From contig JALCHN010000002.1 of assembly GCA_022644775.1 (NCBI GenBank), positions 1 to 64,000 on the forward strand: 64,000 nucleotides of DNA, written 5' to 3'. Of the stretch, positions 17,437-26,242 are shown in pieces. Made by a program: the position numbers and the translations under genes. The notes under the pieces were generated by a model that saw only the letters and a program-made list of their open reading frames with translations, did no database searches and had not been told where the DNA came from. Each line of letters begins with the position of its first letter. Within the stretch, counting starts at the first letter, position 1. Source of the stretch: Eggerthellaceae bacterium (GTDB taxonomy: Bacteria > Actinomycetota > Coriobacteriia > Coriobacteriales > Eggerthellaceae).

Positions 17437-18465
17437 GTGACAAGCAGAAAGCAAACCGTACCCGTCCGGCAGGCCGCGGCGGCATCCGCGGCAGCCGCCG
17501 AAGAAGATAAGAAGCCCTCGCTCTTTTCCAACATTTCGGCCGTGCAGGTGGTCGCCACGGGTCTGGCCGCCCTCACGTCGATGATGCTTTCGTCTCAGAT
17601 CGGCGTGCTCGGATCCGTCGTGAGCGTTTTCGTGAGCTCTGCGGTATCCACCGTTTCGGCACAGGTCTACAAGAACGTGCTGGCCGGCGGCGCCCAGAAG
17701 GTCAAGAAGAGGGTCAACGACAACACCGTTCAATACGACGCCGAATCGGGCGCCGCCTTCGCCGAGCCCGCCCGCACCGCTCAGATTGGGAGCGCCCACG
17801 CCCAACAGACAGGCGCCACGACCGCGCTGCCCGCCGATGCGACTCGCGTCCTTCCCAAAGACGCGACGACCGTTCTGCTCGACAAGGACGGCACGGCCGA
17901 CGGAGACGCCTATGCCCGCGAGGCCCTGGAAAAGGCCCATGCCCGCCGCGCGTCGAAGTCGAAGAGCCAGAAGATGGCCATCGTGGTCGCCGTCGTGTCG
18001 GCTTTCGTCGCAATCGGCATCACGGCCGGCATCGTGAACCTCACCTCTTCGGGCAACGGCTGGGGCGAAAAGACCGAAACGATCCCCACCGTGTCCTCGA
18101 TTGTTGCCCACCATCAGCAGGCGACGAGCTCGTCTTCGTCTTCGGCTGCCGAGCCGTCGAGCAAGGTCGCCGAAAGCAGCACGTCGAGCACGTCGTCCGA
18201 AAACGCCGCTGCCTCTTCGTCGAGCTCGCAGGCCTCTACGTCCAACCAGAGCGCCGCATCCTCGTCGTCGAGCTCACAGCAGGAATCGCAGACGTCCGCG
18301 AGCAAGAGCAGCAGTTCGAGCTCGTCGTCGTCCAAGCAGAACACCGCGGCCTCGTCGTCGAGCACGTCGTCCTCGTCGAGCAGCGCGTCGGATTCGAGCA
18401 GCTCCACCTCGTCGTCGAGCTCGAGCAACCAGGGCAGGGCCGCGTCGACGGGGAGCGCGAGCTAG
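17437..18465 (+). CDS. Membrane protein with very serine-rich exported tail
   Basis: The 342-residue protein has no recognised domain. An Ala-rich N-terminus precedes one long hydrophobic region (about 30-75, glycine-zipper-like), an Asp/Ala-rich linker, a second membrane helix (about 185-205), and then about 130 residues made largely of serine with scattered Ala, Gln, Glu and Lys. The tail is expected outside the cell and could be a wall-spanning or glycosylated stalk. GTG at 17437 is preferred over GTG at 17428 because AAGGAG then has a 10-base spacing instead of 1. It is convergent with the MFS gene, the two stop codons overlapping by 3 bases. Confidence 0.7.
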   Translation: MTSRKQTVPVRQAAAASAAAAEEDKKPSLFSNISAVQVVATGLAALTSMMLSSQIGVLGSVVSVFVSSAVSTVSAQVYKNVLAGGAQKVKKRVNDNTVQYDAESGAAFAEPARTAQIGSAHAQQTGATTALPADATRVLPKDATTVLLDKDGTADGDAYAREALEKAHARRASKSKSQKMAIVVAVVSAFVAIGITAGIVNLTSSGNGWGEKTETIPTVSSIVAHHQQATSSSSSSAAEPSSKVAESSTSSTSSENAAASSSSSQASTSNQSAASSSSSSQQESQTSASKSSSSSSSSSKQNTAASSSSTSSSSSSASDSSSSTSSSSSSNQGRAASTGSAS

Positions 18466-19673
18466 TTCATCGCCGCCTTGCGGGCCCGGTAGATCGCGAC
18501 CACCACAATGCCTGCATAGACGGTGATCGCGCACATGATCGCGTACGACGACACGTACGTGCCGGTGATCGTCTTCAGCGGGCCGGGGATGCTGTTCATC
18601 AGAAAGCCGCCCAGGGCGTAGGCGATCTGGCAGCGCTTGACGAAGCGGGTGGTCGATCCGCCGTCGGTGAGTTCGAGCGACCACATCGAAATGCCCACGG
18701 TGCCCAGCGAGATGCCGGCGCCGAGCAGGGCCGCTGCGATGGCCGCGATCACCGGCGACCCGCCCGACGAGACGATGCAGAGGGCCAGCCCCACGGTGAG
18801 GACGCCGAACATGAGGGCGGAGCCTCGGCGCGTCCCGATCGCATCGAAGAGCCTGCCGGTCACGAACTTGGCGATTGTGAGGCAGATGCCCATCACTGAA
18901 AGCAGGGTGGCTGCAAAGACCGCGTCGATGCCCGATGAAGTGAACAGAACCGAAAGGTACGTGCCGCCGCCCACGGCCACGGCGCCCACGGCCACGAGCG
19001 CGCCCATGAAGAGGGCGCGCCAAGCGGGCGAGAGCCTATAAGGCGCGCGGACGGGGCGCCCCGTGCCCCCTTCGAGCGCGGGGTCTTCGAGCTCGATGCC
19101 CAAATCGGAAGGGCGGTTGCGCAGCAGCAGCAGGACGAGCGCGCCCAGGCCGAGGGCCACGCCCGCCTCGAGCGCGAAGGCCGCGTGCAGCGATTGGGCG
19201 TGGATCACCTGCACGGCGGCGAGCGGCACGAGAATCGAGGCCACTCCGCTGCCGACCGAGGCGACGCCCATGGCCGTGCCGATGCCTTTGCGGTACCAGC
19301 GGTTGGTGAGGATCGTCATCGCCACCATGCCGCCGAATCCGTAGCCCATGCCCGAAAGGACGGCGCCCAGCAGGTAGACGGGCATGCTACCGCCTACGGC
19401 ATAGAGTCCGAAGCCGGCCGCGGTCATCGCGCAGGCGAGCGCCACGCCCCGGCGGGCGTCGAGGTTGGAATAGTAGCGGTCGACGAAGAACATCGCGCAC
19501 AGCGATACGAGCGTGCGCACGGCGAGGATGGCCGAAGCGCCCAGGTCGCCCACGGCGTCTTGGGCGATCAGATAGGGCTGGTAGACGTTGAACGAGGTGC
19601 TCGGGAAGCCGATATTGACGAAAAGGAACAGGAAGCAACAGAAGGTGATGACCTTCTCGTAATGTGATTTCAT
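18462..19673 (-). CDS. Major facilitator superfamily transporter
   Basis: The 403-residue protein has about twelve membrane helices in two halves joined by a central basic/acidic loop (residues about 190-220). MFS hallmarks include GMGYGFGGMVAMTILTNRWYRKGIGTAMG-like helices 4-5 and a FVTGRLFDAIGTRRGS loop 8-9 motif. It resembles the oxalate/formate antiporter-like group of anaerobes, but the substrate cannot be told. It stands alone on the minus strand; the gene that follows it on that strand reads into it only from far upstream. Confidence 0.82.
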   Translation of the reverse strand: MKSHYEKVITFCCFLFLFVNIGFPSTSFNVYQPYLIAQDAVGDLGASAILAVRTLVSLCAMFFVDRYYSNLDARRGVALACAMTAAGFGLYAVGGSMPVYLLGAVLSGMGYGFGGMVAMTILTNRWYRKGIGTAMGVASVGSGVASILVPLAAVQVIHAQSLHAAFALEAGVALGLGALVLLLLRNRPSDLGIELEDPALEGGTGRPVRAPYRLSPAWRALFMGALVAVGAVAVGGGTYLSVLFTSSGIDAVFAATLLSVMGICLTIAKFVTGRLFDAIGTRRGSALMFGVLTVGLALCIVSSGGSPVIAAIAAALLGAGISLGTVGISMWSLELTDGGSTTRFVKRCQIAYALGGFLMNSIPGPLKTITGTYVSSYAIMCAITVYAGIVVVAIYRARKAAMN

Positions 19674-19743
19674 GCGGCGTGCGACCTTCTAGATATGCAG
19701 TAAGGGGAACAGGCCCACGCTACCGCAAAAGCTCGCTCGCACG

Positions 19744-20547
19744 CTACGCCGTAAGGCGAATCCCCACATACATCGCCGTTTCCGGCAGGCCCTTCACGTT
19801 GTGGACCTCGTTGAGCGGGCAGGTGCTCACCGTCCAGGTCATGCCGTTGGCGCTTCCCGTGCGGTAGGTGTTGCCGCTTGCGTCTTTTGCGCTCGCCGAA
19901 GCGGTGCTCGCGTCGAAGCCCTGCGCCTCGATCGCGGCGTCGATCGCCGAATCGGCGTCGGTCGCCTGAAAGTCGGCGTAGTGCAGGCGCAGGTCGGTGG
20001 TGGGCGCGTTGGTCTGCTCCAAGCGGAAGGACCCCGAAAGGAACCGTGCCGCGGTGGCGGGGTCGATCGATTCCACGCCGGAAAGGTAGGCGGCGGCCGC
20101 ATCGTCGACGCCCATGTCCTGCGGAATCTTCACCAAATCGAAGGAGCCCGTGCTCGCGGCCCCCTTGATCTCGTCGACGTCGATAATCGTGTAGCCGGCG
20201 TTCTGCAGACTTTCTTTGACGGCCGCTCCGTCCATGTTCACGCAGCTCGTGAGCACGGGCGCGTCGATCGTGGCGCCGCGGGCCAGCGCCGCGTCGACGC
20301 TTTCCTGCGTTTCGCGGTTGGTGGACACGACGTTGCCGTAGTAGGTTCCGAAGAGCACCGCCGCGATGACGATGGCCGCCGCGAGGATGGCGAAGAGGGC
20401 GGGGCGTTCGGCGGCAGGGATGCGGGCCGGCCGGTAGAGCGCGCTTGCATCGGGGTAGCGCACCGGGCCCCCGACGCCAGCGCGCAGGGGCGCAGCACTC
20501 GTTTCGGGCGCGCGATTCGGTTCGGTTGTCGACGGCATCCGGTCCAT
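19744..20547 (-). CDS. Single-pass membrane-anchored protein, function unknown
   Basis: The 267-residue protein has a Pro/Arg-rich cytoplasmic start of about 45 residues, one membrane helix (ALFAILAAAIVIAAVLFGTYY) and an exported domain of about 190 residues. The domain contains two alternating alpha/beta segments (VNMDGAAVKESLQNAGYTIIDVD; HYADFQATDADSAIDAAIEAQGF) and ends YVGIRLTA. I do not recognise a family. The ATG at 20547 is chosen because CAAAGGAGCAGG lies directly upstream. It is divergent from the terC riboswitch region. Confidence 0.65.
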   Translation of the reverse strand: MDRMPSTTEPNRAPETSAAPLRAGVGGPVRYPDASALYRPARIPAAERPALFAILAAAIVIAAVLFGTYYGNVVSTNRETQESVDAALARGATIDAPVLTSCVNMDGAAVKESLQNAGYTIIDVDEIKGAASTGSFDLVKIPQDMGVDDAAAAYLSGVESIDPATAARFLSGSFRLEQTNAPTTDLRLHYADFQATDADSAIDAAIEAQGFDASTASASAKDASGNTYRTGSANGMTWTVSTCPLNEVHNVKGLPETAMYVGIRLTA

Positions 20548-20647
20548 CCTGCTCCTTTGGCTGTCTGGGCAAAGTATAGCAAAGCCCAGCTCGCGGCTTC
20601 TTGTGTGCACGTTGTGGGGCGTCTTCGGCGGCGGCGCCCCTTCGTGG

Positions 20648-20754
20648 TAGTATGTGCTCCACCCAGTGGGGGAGTAGTTGGCAAGCCGCCTTCGGCTTGC
20701 GGCGCATCAACAATCTCGACGGCCCCGGCCGTCTGGTGCAGCCTTGATTAACGA
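20648..20754 (+). ncRNA. yybP-ykoY manganese riboswitch aptamer
   Basis: The leader of the TerC gene contains the conserved pieces of the yybP-ykoY aptamer: GGGGGAGTAG near the 5' side, a GC-rich helix GCAAGCC/GGCTTGC, CATCAACAATCTCG, a further GGCC hairpin, and the closing GGTGCAGCC with CGAGAC. This class senses Mn2+ and commonly controls TerC-family exporters. TAGTAT at 20648-20653 may be the promoter -10, so the true 5' end could lie slightly later. Confidence 0.85.
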
Positions 20755-20793
20755 GACTCACGACGCATTGTCAGTGCGTCGGAGTCTTTTTTT
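20755..20793 (+). terminator. Riboswitch expression platform terminator
   Basis: A two-part stem, GACTC/GAGTC plus CGACGCA/TGCGTCG, is followed by seven T residues. Its 5' strand begins inside the aptamer's closing CGAGAC, so metal binding could compete with terminator folding and switch terC on. Confidence 0.88.
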
Positions 20794-20839
20794 GTGCTCC
20801 GACGCGGCCGGAAACCGGCAGATCGCAAGGAGGAGCACA

Positions 20840-21787
20840 TTGTTCGACCTGTCCATCTTCACGACCCCCGAGGCATGGATCAGCCTGCTCACGCTGATGT
20901 TTTTGGAAATCGTCTTGGGGTTCGACAACATCGCCTTCATCGCGGTGACCACCAACCGCCTTCCCAAGGACAAGCAGCACATCGGCCGTAAGCTCGGCCT
21001 GGCCGGCGCTATGGTCTCGCGCATCATCTTCCTGTGCTTCGCTTCGTGGCTCGTGCACATGGTCGACCCCGTCTTCACGATCGACCTGGGCCCCTACGTT
21101 CACGGCTTCAGCATCCGCGATATCGTGCTCGCCCTGGGCGGAATCTACCTGATATACAAGGGCATCGACGAGCTCAAGAGCATGCTCGACCTGGAGGAGA
21201 TCAAAGCTGACCACGAAGAGTCCACCACCGGCAAGCGCAAGACGATCAGCCTGGGCCAGGCCGTGGGCACGATCATGGTCATGGACGTCGTGTTCTCCAT
21301 TGATTCCGTTATCACGGCCGTGGGCATGGCCGAGCATCTGATCATCATGATCATTGCCGTCATGGCCGCCATCCTGCTCATGATGGTCTTCATCGACGCC
21401 GTGTCCGAATTCATCAACGGCCACCCCGAGATCAAGATCCTCGCCCTGATCTTCATCACCGCAATCGGCATCCTGCTCACGATCGACGGCCTGGGCTTCC
21501 ACACCGGCATCGAGATCGAGGCTCTGGGCATGCCGCTCGAGAAGGTGCTCGTCTACTTCGCGATGATCTTCTCGCTGATCATGGAGCTCATCCAGATGGT
21601 CTACAACAAGCGCGCCGCCGATTTCTACCGCGAAAAGGAAATCGAGCAGGCCAAGGCCGAATACGCCAAGGAGGCCCGCGAGCAGTACAAGGCCGAAGCG
21701 AAGGCTCTCTTCGACGCCGAGCAGAAGGGCCGCGTGAGCGCCGACGCCCACGAGATCAAGAACATGCCCGAAAGCGACGACAAATAG
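20840..21787 (+). CDS. TerC family membrane protein (probable Mn2+ exporter)
   Basis: The 315-residue protein has about eight membrane helices and the TerC acidic motifs: FLEIVLGFDNIAF in an early helix and VVFSIDSVITAVG in a middle one. It ends in a long charged cytoplasmic helix (about 255-315, AKAEYAKEAREQ). TerC members such as Alx and MeeY export manganese; the riboswitch upstream supports that role here. The TTG start at 20840 is chosen because AAGGAGG ends 6 bases upstream and the protein then begins at the family's usual N-terminus. Confidence 0.9.
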   Translation: MFDLSIFTTPEAWISLLTLMFLEIVLGFDNIAFIAVTTNRLPKDKQHIGRKLGLAGAMVSRIIFLCFASWLVHMVDPVFTIDLGPYVHGFSIRDIVLALGGIYLIYKGIDELKSMLDLEEIKADHEESTTGKRKTISLGQAVGTIMVMDVVFSIDSVITAVGMAEHLIIMIIAVMAAILLMMVFIDAVSEFINGHPEIKILALIFITAIGILLTIDGLGFHTGIEIEALGMPLEKVLVYFAMIFSLIMELIQMVYNKRAADFYREKEIEQAKAEYAKEAREQYKAEAKALFDAEQKGRVSADAHEIKNMPESDDK

Positions 21788-21811
21788 CCGCAAGCTCGTT
21801 CCAATATCGAC

Positions 21812-21845
21812 GCGGCCCCCATGGATGCGCATCCATGGGGGCCGC
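21812..21845. terminator. Palindromic terminator after terC
   Basis: Two 17-base arms meet with no spacer and form a perfect hairpin ending in TATTG. It separates terC from the convergent lipid kinase gene and may act on both strands. Confidence 0.7.
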
Positions 21846-21974
21846 TATTGCGAAAGGGACAGGCGCGAGGTGCGTGGGGCCACCCGAACGGCCAGGTTCC
21901 CTGAACGGGACCAATGCCGCACATGTCCGAGCGTGTGCATGCTACTCGGGCACGGGGCGCCTGCCGCCGTGACG

Positions 21975-22898
21975 CTAGGGTTGGGCGTCGGTGCGAGCGT
22001 ATTCGTCGTAGCCGTCGTCGCTCACTATCAGTTTAGTCGATGCGGGCAAAACGCGCGCAGTATACGGCGTAGTCGCCTCGACCGGTTCTCCGTCGTACTG
22101 CACCGGCATGGGCGGGTCGGCGACGACGTTGATGTTCTTGCCGCGATAGAAGACGAGGGCGTTGCTCGCCTTCAGGGGCTTGCCGCTGTGGTCGAAGGCC
22201 GCGCCGATCACGGGCGGCAGCAGATCCCAGGCGGTTTGCGTCGTGAGCACGAGCACGTCGAGCTCTCCGTCGTTGGGATTGTTCTCGAGCCCGATCGAGA
22301 TGTCGAACTGGATCTTGCTGAAGTTGAGCAGCAGGACGCCCACGCCCTCGTGCTTGTGGTGCACGCCGTCGATCTCGATGTCGAACTTCGACACCTGGGG
22401 GCTGGGGTTGGCGAAGGCGGCCTTGAAGTAGGCGGCGGCGCCCCAGCGCTTTTTCAACGCCTTGGCGTCGCCCATGATCTTGGCGTCGTAGCCGCAGCCG
22501 GCCATCATCGAGAACCCGAAGGTCCCCTTGTCGGTGGTGAGCTCGCCCAGATCGAAATCGAGGCGCTTGCCGTTGCGCGTGAGCTTAGCGAGCGCGTGCG
22601 GTTCGATGGGAGAGTGGATGTTCTGCGCGAGCAGGTTAGCGGTGCCGGCGGGGAAGGCGAGCACGGGCACGCCCGAATAGCGGGTGAGGTAGCAGGCCGA
22701 AGCCACGGTGCCGTCGCCGCCCGCCGCGATGAGCGCGTCGAAGTCGCCCACGTCGGCCAGGGCGTCCGCGAAGCTCGAGTTCTGGTCCACGCACCGCACG
22801 ATGAACTCGTCTTCGGGCTGCGCGAAGGCGCGCATGAAGTCGTACACCGCGCCATCGCCCAGGCCGGACGAAAGATTGTTCAGAACGAGCAGTTTCAC
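21975..22898 (-). CDS. Diacylglycerol/lipid kinase family protein
   Basis: The 307-residue protein belongs to the DagK/YegS/sphingosine kinase group. It shows the nucleotide-binding AAGGDGTVASACY motif near residue 60, PVLAFPAGTANLLAQN, and a C-terminal beta-rich lid with YDGEP. It phosphorylates a lipid such as diacylglycerol on the inner membrane face. The N-terminal LVLNNLSSG replaces the more usual NPxSG. It is divergent from rnd; the 76-base gap carries a palindrome. Confidence 0.87.
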   Translation of the reverse strand: MKLLVLNNLSSGLGDGAVYDFMRAFAQPEDEFIVRCVDQNSSFADALADVGDFDALIAAGGDGTVASACYLTRYSGVPVLAFPAGTANLLAQNIHSPIEPHALAKLTRNGKRLDFDLGELTTDKGTFGFSMMAGCGYDAKIMGDAKALKKRWGAAAYFKAAFANPSPQVSKFDIEIDGVHHKHEGVGVLLLNFSKIQFDISIGLENNPNDGELDVLVLTTQTAWDLLPPVIGAAFDHSGKPLKASNALVFYRGKNINVVADPPMPVQYDGEPVEATTPYTARVLPASTKLIVSDDGYDEYARTDAQP

Positions 22899-22925
22899 AT
22901 GTACCCTTTCAGTTGGTATTATGCA

Positions 22926-22941
22926 TTGATGTTAACATCAA
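22926..22941. promoter_or_regulatory. 16-base perfect palindrome between divergent genes
   Basis: TTGATGTTAACATCAA is a perfect inverted repeat midway between the lipid kinase start (22898) and the rnd start (22975), a good place for a shared operator. It has FNR-like half-sites (TTGAT/ATCAA), but they are spaced by six bases instead of four. Confidence 0.5.
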
Positions 22942-22974
22942 TCGTCAGGTACGCACCTGTAAGGACTATCCAGA

Positions 22975-24114
22975 GTGTTCATTACCGATCAAGCGGATTT
23001 CGAAGCGTTCGCAAAGCGAGCGCGCGGGTCGTCGCTTCTCGCCATCGATACGGAATTCCTTCGCGAGAAAACCTATTACGCCAAACTTTGCCTTCTGCAG
23101 ATGCAAACCGACGATGAAACGGTAATCGTCGATCCTTTCGCGGTAAGCGACCTTACCGTGCTCGCCCCCGTTTTCACCGATCCTGCCGTGCTCAAGCTCT
23201 TCCATGCCGGCTCGCAGGATATCGAGATCCTCTATCGCGCCGTGGGCGTTATGCCCGCGCCTATCTTCGACACCCAGCTCGCCGCCGCGCTCCTGGGCCA
23301 CACCCAGCAGATCGGCTACGGATCGCTCGTGGGCCTTTTCTGCGGCGTCCAGCTGAAGAAGATCGATTCCTACACCGATTGGTCGCGTCGCCCGCTGTCG
23401 CCCAGCCAGGTGGAGTACGCGGCCGATGACGTGATCTACCTGCCGGAAGTGTATCGGAAGATGAGCGCCCAGCTTGAGAGCCTGGGCCGTACCCACTGGC
23501 TCGACCCCGACTTCGCCGCGCTCGTCGATCCGAAAAAGTACGCGATCAACGAGCGCGACCGCTACCGCCGCTTGAAGCGCGTGGGCCAGCTCAAGCGCCG
23601 CCAGCTTTCCGCCGCCCGCGAGGTGGCCGAATGGCGCGAGCTCAAGGCCGAGCGCAGCGACATCCCACGCAAATGGGTCATGACCGACGAGCAGATCGTC
23701 GAGGCCTGCAAGCGCGAGGCCACTTCGATCGACGAGCTGTTCATGGTGCGCGGCCTTTCCGACAAGCTGTCGACCCGCGACGCCCGCGAGGTCGTGAAGT
23801 GCATCGTGCGCGGCCTGAACGCCCCGGCCGACGACTGGCCCGACCAGGACAAGCCCTCCCGCAACGAAGCCAACGTCGACGTCGTGGTCGACCTCATGAG
23901 CGCGATCGTGCGCAAACGGGCGCGCCAGAACAACATCGCCTTCCAGACGCTCGCCAACCATTCCGATCTGGCAAAGGTTGCCCGCGGCTACGCCGACGTG
24001 GCCATCCTGCAGGGCTGGCGGCGCGACATCGTGGGCAACGAGCTGCTCGACCTGCTCGCCGGCAAGCTTTCGGTCTACGTGCACGAGGGCACCGTCGAGG
24101 TAACAAAGCGATAG
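22975..24114 (+). CDS. rnd: Ribonuclease D
   Basis: The 379-residue protein has a DEDDy 3'-5' exonuclease domain (residues 1-175): SLLAIDTEFLREKTYY (Asp and Glu), LFHAGSQDIEILY, and YAADDVIYLPEVY. An HRDC domain follows (about 205-290; WRELKAERSDIPRKWVM, IDELFMVRGLSD), then a second HRDC-like helical part. It trims tRNA and other RNA 3' ends. The GTG start gives the usual N-terminus. Length matches the family. Confidence 0.9.
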   Translation: MFITDQADFEAFAKRARGSSLLAIDTEFLREKTYYAKLCLLQMQTDDETVIVDPFAVSDLTVLAPVFTDPAVLKLFHAGSQDIEILYRAVGVMPAPIFDTQLAAALLGHTQQIGYGSLVGLFCGVQLKKIDSYTDWSRRPLSPSQVEYAADDVIYLPEVYRKMSAQLESLGRTHWLDPDFAALVDPKKYAINERDRYRRLKRVGQLKRRQLSAAREVAEWRELKAERSDIPRKWVMTDEQIVEACKREATSIDELFMVRGLSDKLSTRDAREVVKCIVRGLNAPADDWPDQDKPSRNEANVDVVVDLMSAIVRKRARQNNIAFQTLANHSDLAKVARGYADVAILQGWRRDIVGNELLDLLAGKLSVYVHEGTVEVTKR

Positions 24115-24203
24115 CAAGCCGCCGTTTTCTTTTCGCAATCCGTCGTCCCGCCGCCGTGCTTCCGTACAATGGGCTAAACGATTCCGAAAGCGAAAGGCCT
24201 TCA

Positions 24204-24866
24204 ATGTCATACGGCTATCTGATGCTCATCTTGGTGTCCACCATCATCGGCATGGGCGCCCAGTTCTACGTGAACAACCAAATCAAGAAGTACTCGAGCG
24301 TGCCTACCTCCACCGGGCTCACCGGCGCCCAGGCGGCGGCCAACATGCTCGCCTTCCACAACGTTCAGGGCGTGCCGATCACCCAGGGCGGCGAGGGCCA
24401 GGACTACTTCGATCCGCGCAGCAACTCGATCACGATCGACCCGCACGCCTACGGCTACAATTCGGTCACGGCCCTTGCCACCGCCTGCCACGAAGTGGGC
24501 CATGCCTGCCAGTACGCCAAGGGTTACTGGCCCATGTCCTTCCGTTCGGCGCTCGTCTCCGTGGTCAACTTCGCCTCGAACGCCTGGATGATCGCGCTCA
24601 TCGTGGGCATCGCGCTCAACTCGGTGGGCCTGGTCGACGTGGCCATCCTGCTCTATGCCTTCGCCGTGCTCTTCCAGCTCGTCACGCTGCCGGTGGAATT
24701 CAACGCGAGCCACCGCGCGATGGACTACCTGCAGACGGTCGGCATGCCGGCCGAAGAGCGCGCCGGCGCCTTCAACGTCCTGCGCGCCTGCGCCCTTACC
24801 TACGTGGCCGCCGCCCTCGTGTCGGCCCTGCAGCTTTTCTGGCTGATCGGCCAGAGGGAGCAGTAG
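24204..24866 (+). CDS. Zinc metallopeptidase, YugP family
   Basis: The 220-residue membrane protease has an N-terminal helix (LMLILVSTIIGMGAQFYV), the metal site CHEVGHACQYAKGY with HExxH, two more helices in the middle (ALIVGIALNSVGLVDVAILLYAF), a conserved PVEFNASHRA segment that supplies the third ligand, and a final helix. The active site faces a membrane surface; substrates are unknown. Start and stop fit the family length, and xseA starts 2 bases later. Confidence 0.88.
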   Translation: MSYGYLMLILVSTIIGMGAQFYVNNQIKKYSSVPTSTGLTGAQAAANMLAFHNVQGVPITQGGEGQDYFDPRSNSITIDPHAYGYNSVTALATACHEVGHACQYAKGYWPMSFRSALVSVVNFASNAWMIALIVGIALNSVGLVDVAILLYAFAVLFQLVTLPVEFNASHRAMDYLQTVGMPAEERAGAFNVLRACALTYVAAALVSALQLFWLIGQREQ

Positions 24867-24868
24867 CC

Positions 24869-26242
24869 ATGGAAGGCGCGCCCGAAGAGGCCAAACGGCC
24901 CCTTACCGTTTCCCAGGCCATGGCGCTCGCCAAGGGCGCCTTGGAAAACTGCGTGGTCACCCTGGTGGGCGAGGTGTCGGAAGTGTCGGTGAAGCCCGGC
25001 TACAAGGCCGCCTACTTCACGGTGAAGGACACGGGCGCCAGCATGCCCTGCATGATGTGGACCAACCGCTACCGGGCCTCGGGCGTGCAGCTGCGGGTGG
25101 GCATGCTCGTGCAGATGACGGGCCGCTTCACCCTCTACGCTCCGAAGGGCCGCATGAACTTCGACGTCTTCAGCCTGTCGATGGCAGGTGAAGGCGATCT
25201 GCGCAAGCAGGTGGCCGACCTGGCCGAAAAGCTCCGCAAGCAGGGGCTCATGGCGCCCGAGCGCAAGCGGGCGCTACCGGCCGTGCCGCACACGATAGGC
25301 CTGGTCACAAGCCCGCGCGGTGCTGCCGTGCACGACGTTCTGCGCACACTGCGCCGCCGGTGGCCGGCCGCCCGCGTGGTGCTTGCCGGCGTGCCTGTGG
25401 AAGGCAAGGTGGCGCCGGGCGCCCTTATGACGGGGATGAAGGCCGTCGTCGACGCCGGGGCCGAAGTCGTCCTGCTCGTGCGCGGCGGCGGGTCCTTCGA
25501 AGACCTCATGCCCTTCAACGACGAACGGCTCGCGATCACGATCTCGCGTTGCCCGGTGCCCGTGGTGACCGGCATCGGCCACGAGCCCGACACCTCGATC
25601 GCCGACATGGTGGCCGACGTGCGCGCCTCGACTCCTACGGCCGCCGCCGAGGCCGCCGTTCCCAGCGCAGCCGACGTGCGCGCCCAGCTTGCCGCCGCAA
25701 GCGATCGCATGGCCGCGCTCGTGCGCGCCCAGCTGCGCACGCATGAGCGCGAGGTAGACGCCGTGGTGGGCCGGCCGGTGTTCAAAGACCCCGCGATCCT
25801 TTTCGCCACCGATGCGCAGACGCTCGACATCCTGGGCGATAGGCTCCATCGGGCGATACCGGCGAGCGTCGAGCGCGACCGGGCCGTGCTCGCTTCCTAT
25901 GGCACCCGGCTCGCCACGCGCGGGCGCACGCTCACGCGTGCCTTCTGCATGAAGACCGACGAAGAGGGGCGCGTCCTCCTCTCGCGGGGCGCCGCGCTCG
26001 TGGAGGGCTACGACGCTCAGTGGAAGCTCGCCGCTTCGCGCTTGAACGACCTTTCGCCGCTGGCGGTCATCGGCCGCGGCTACGCTCTGGCCCGCAACGA
26101 CGAGGGGCGCATCGTCTCCTCGATCGCCGACGCGCCGGTGGGCAGCCGCATCGCCGTGCGGGTCGCCGACGGCACCCTTTCCGCCGACGTGGTGGCCGCC
26201 ACCCATGACGAACAGACCGAAATTCCCTGGAAGGAAGCATGA
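24869..26242 (+). CDS. xseA: Exodeoxyribonuclease VII large subunit
   Basis: The 457-residue protein has an N-terminal OB fold (residues about 12-110, VTLVGEVSEVSVKPGYKAAYFTVKD), then the nuclease region with LVTSPRGAAVHDVLRTLRRRWP, VVLLVRGGGSFEDLMPFNDE, TGIGHEPDTSIADMVADVRASTPTAAAE-type motifs, and a C-terminal segment ending VIGRGYALARNDEGRIV. It degrades single-stranded DNA with XseB. Its stop overlaps the xseB start by 4 bases (ATGA). Length is family-typical. Confidence 0.94.
   Translation: MEGAPEEAKRPLTVSQAMALAKGALENCVVTLVGEVSEVSVKPGYKAAYFTVKDTGASMPCMMWTNRYRASGVQLRVGMLVQMTGRFTLYAPKGRMNFDVFSLSMAGEGDLRKQVADLAEKLRKQGLMAPERKRALPAVPHTIGLVTSPRGAAVHDVLRTLRRRWPAARVVLAGVPVEGKVAPGALMTGMKAVVDAGAEVVLLVRGGGSFEDLMPFNDERLAITISRCPVPVVTGIGHEPDTSIADMVADVRASTPTAAAEAAVPSAADVRAQLAAASDRMAALVRAQLRTHEREVDAVVGRPVFKDPAILFATDAQTLDILGDRLHRAIPASVERDRAVLASYGTRLATRGRTLTRAFCMKTDEEGRVLLSRGAALVEGYDAQWKLAASRLNDLSPLAVIGRGYALARNDEGRIVSSIADAPVGSRIAVRVADGTLSADVVAATHDEQTEIPWKEA

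Noticed and set aside
18114-18428. Acidic Leu/Glu/Asp-rich frame on the minus strand
   Set aside because: It is the antisense reading of the serine-codon repeats in the plus-strand gene.
22926-22941. True FNR box
   Set aside because: Half-sites are separated by six bases; FNR needs four. Kept only as an unassigned palindrome.
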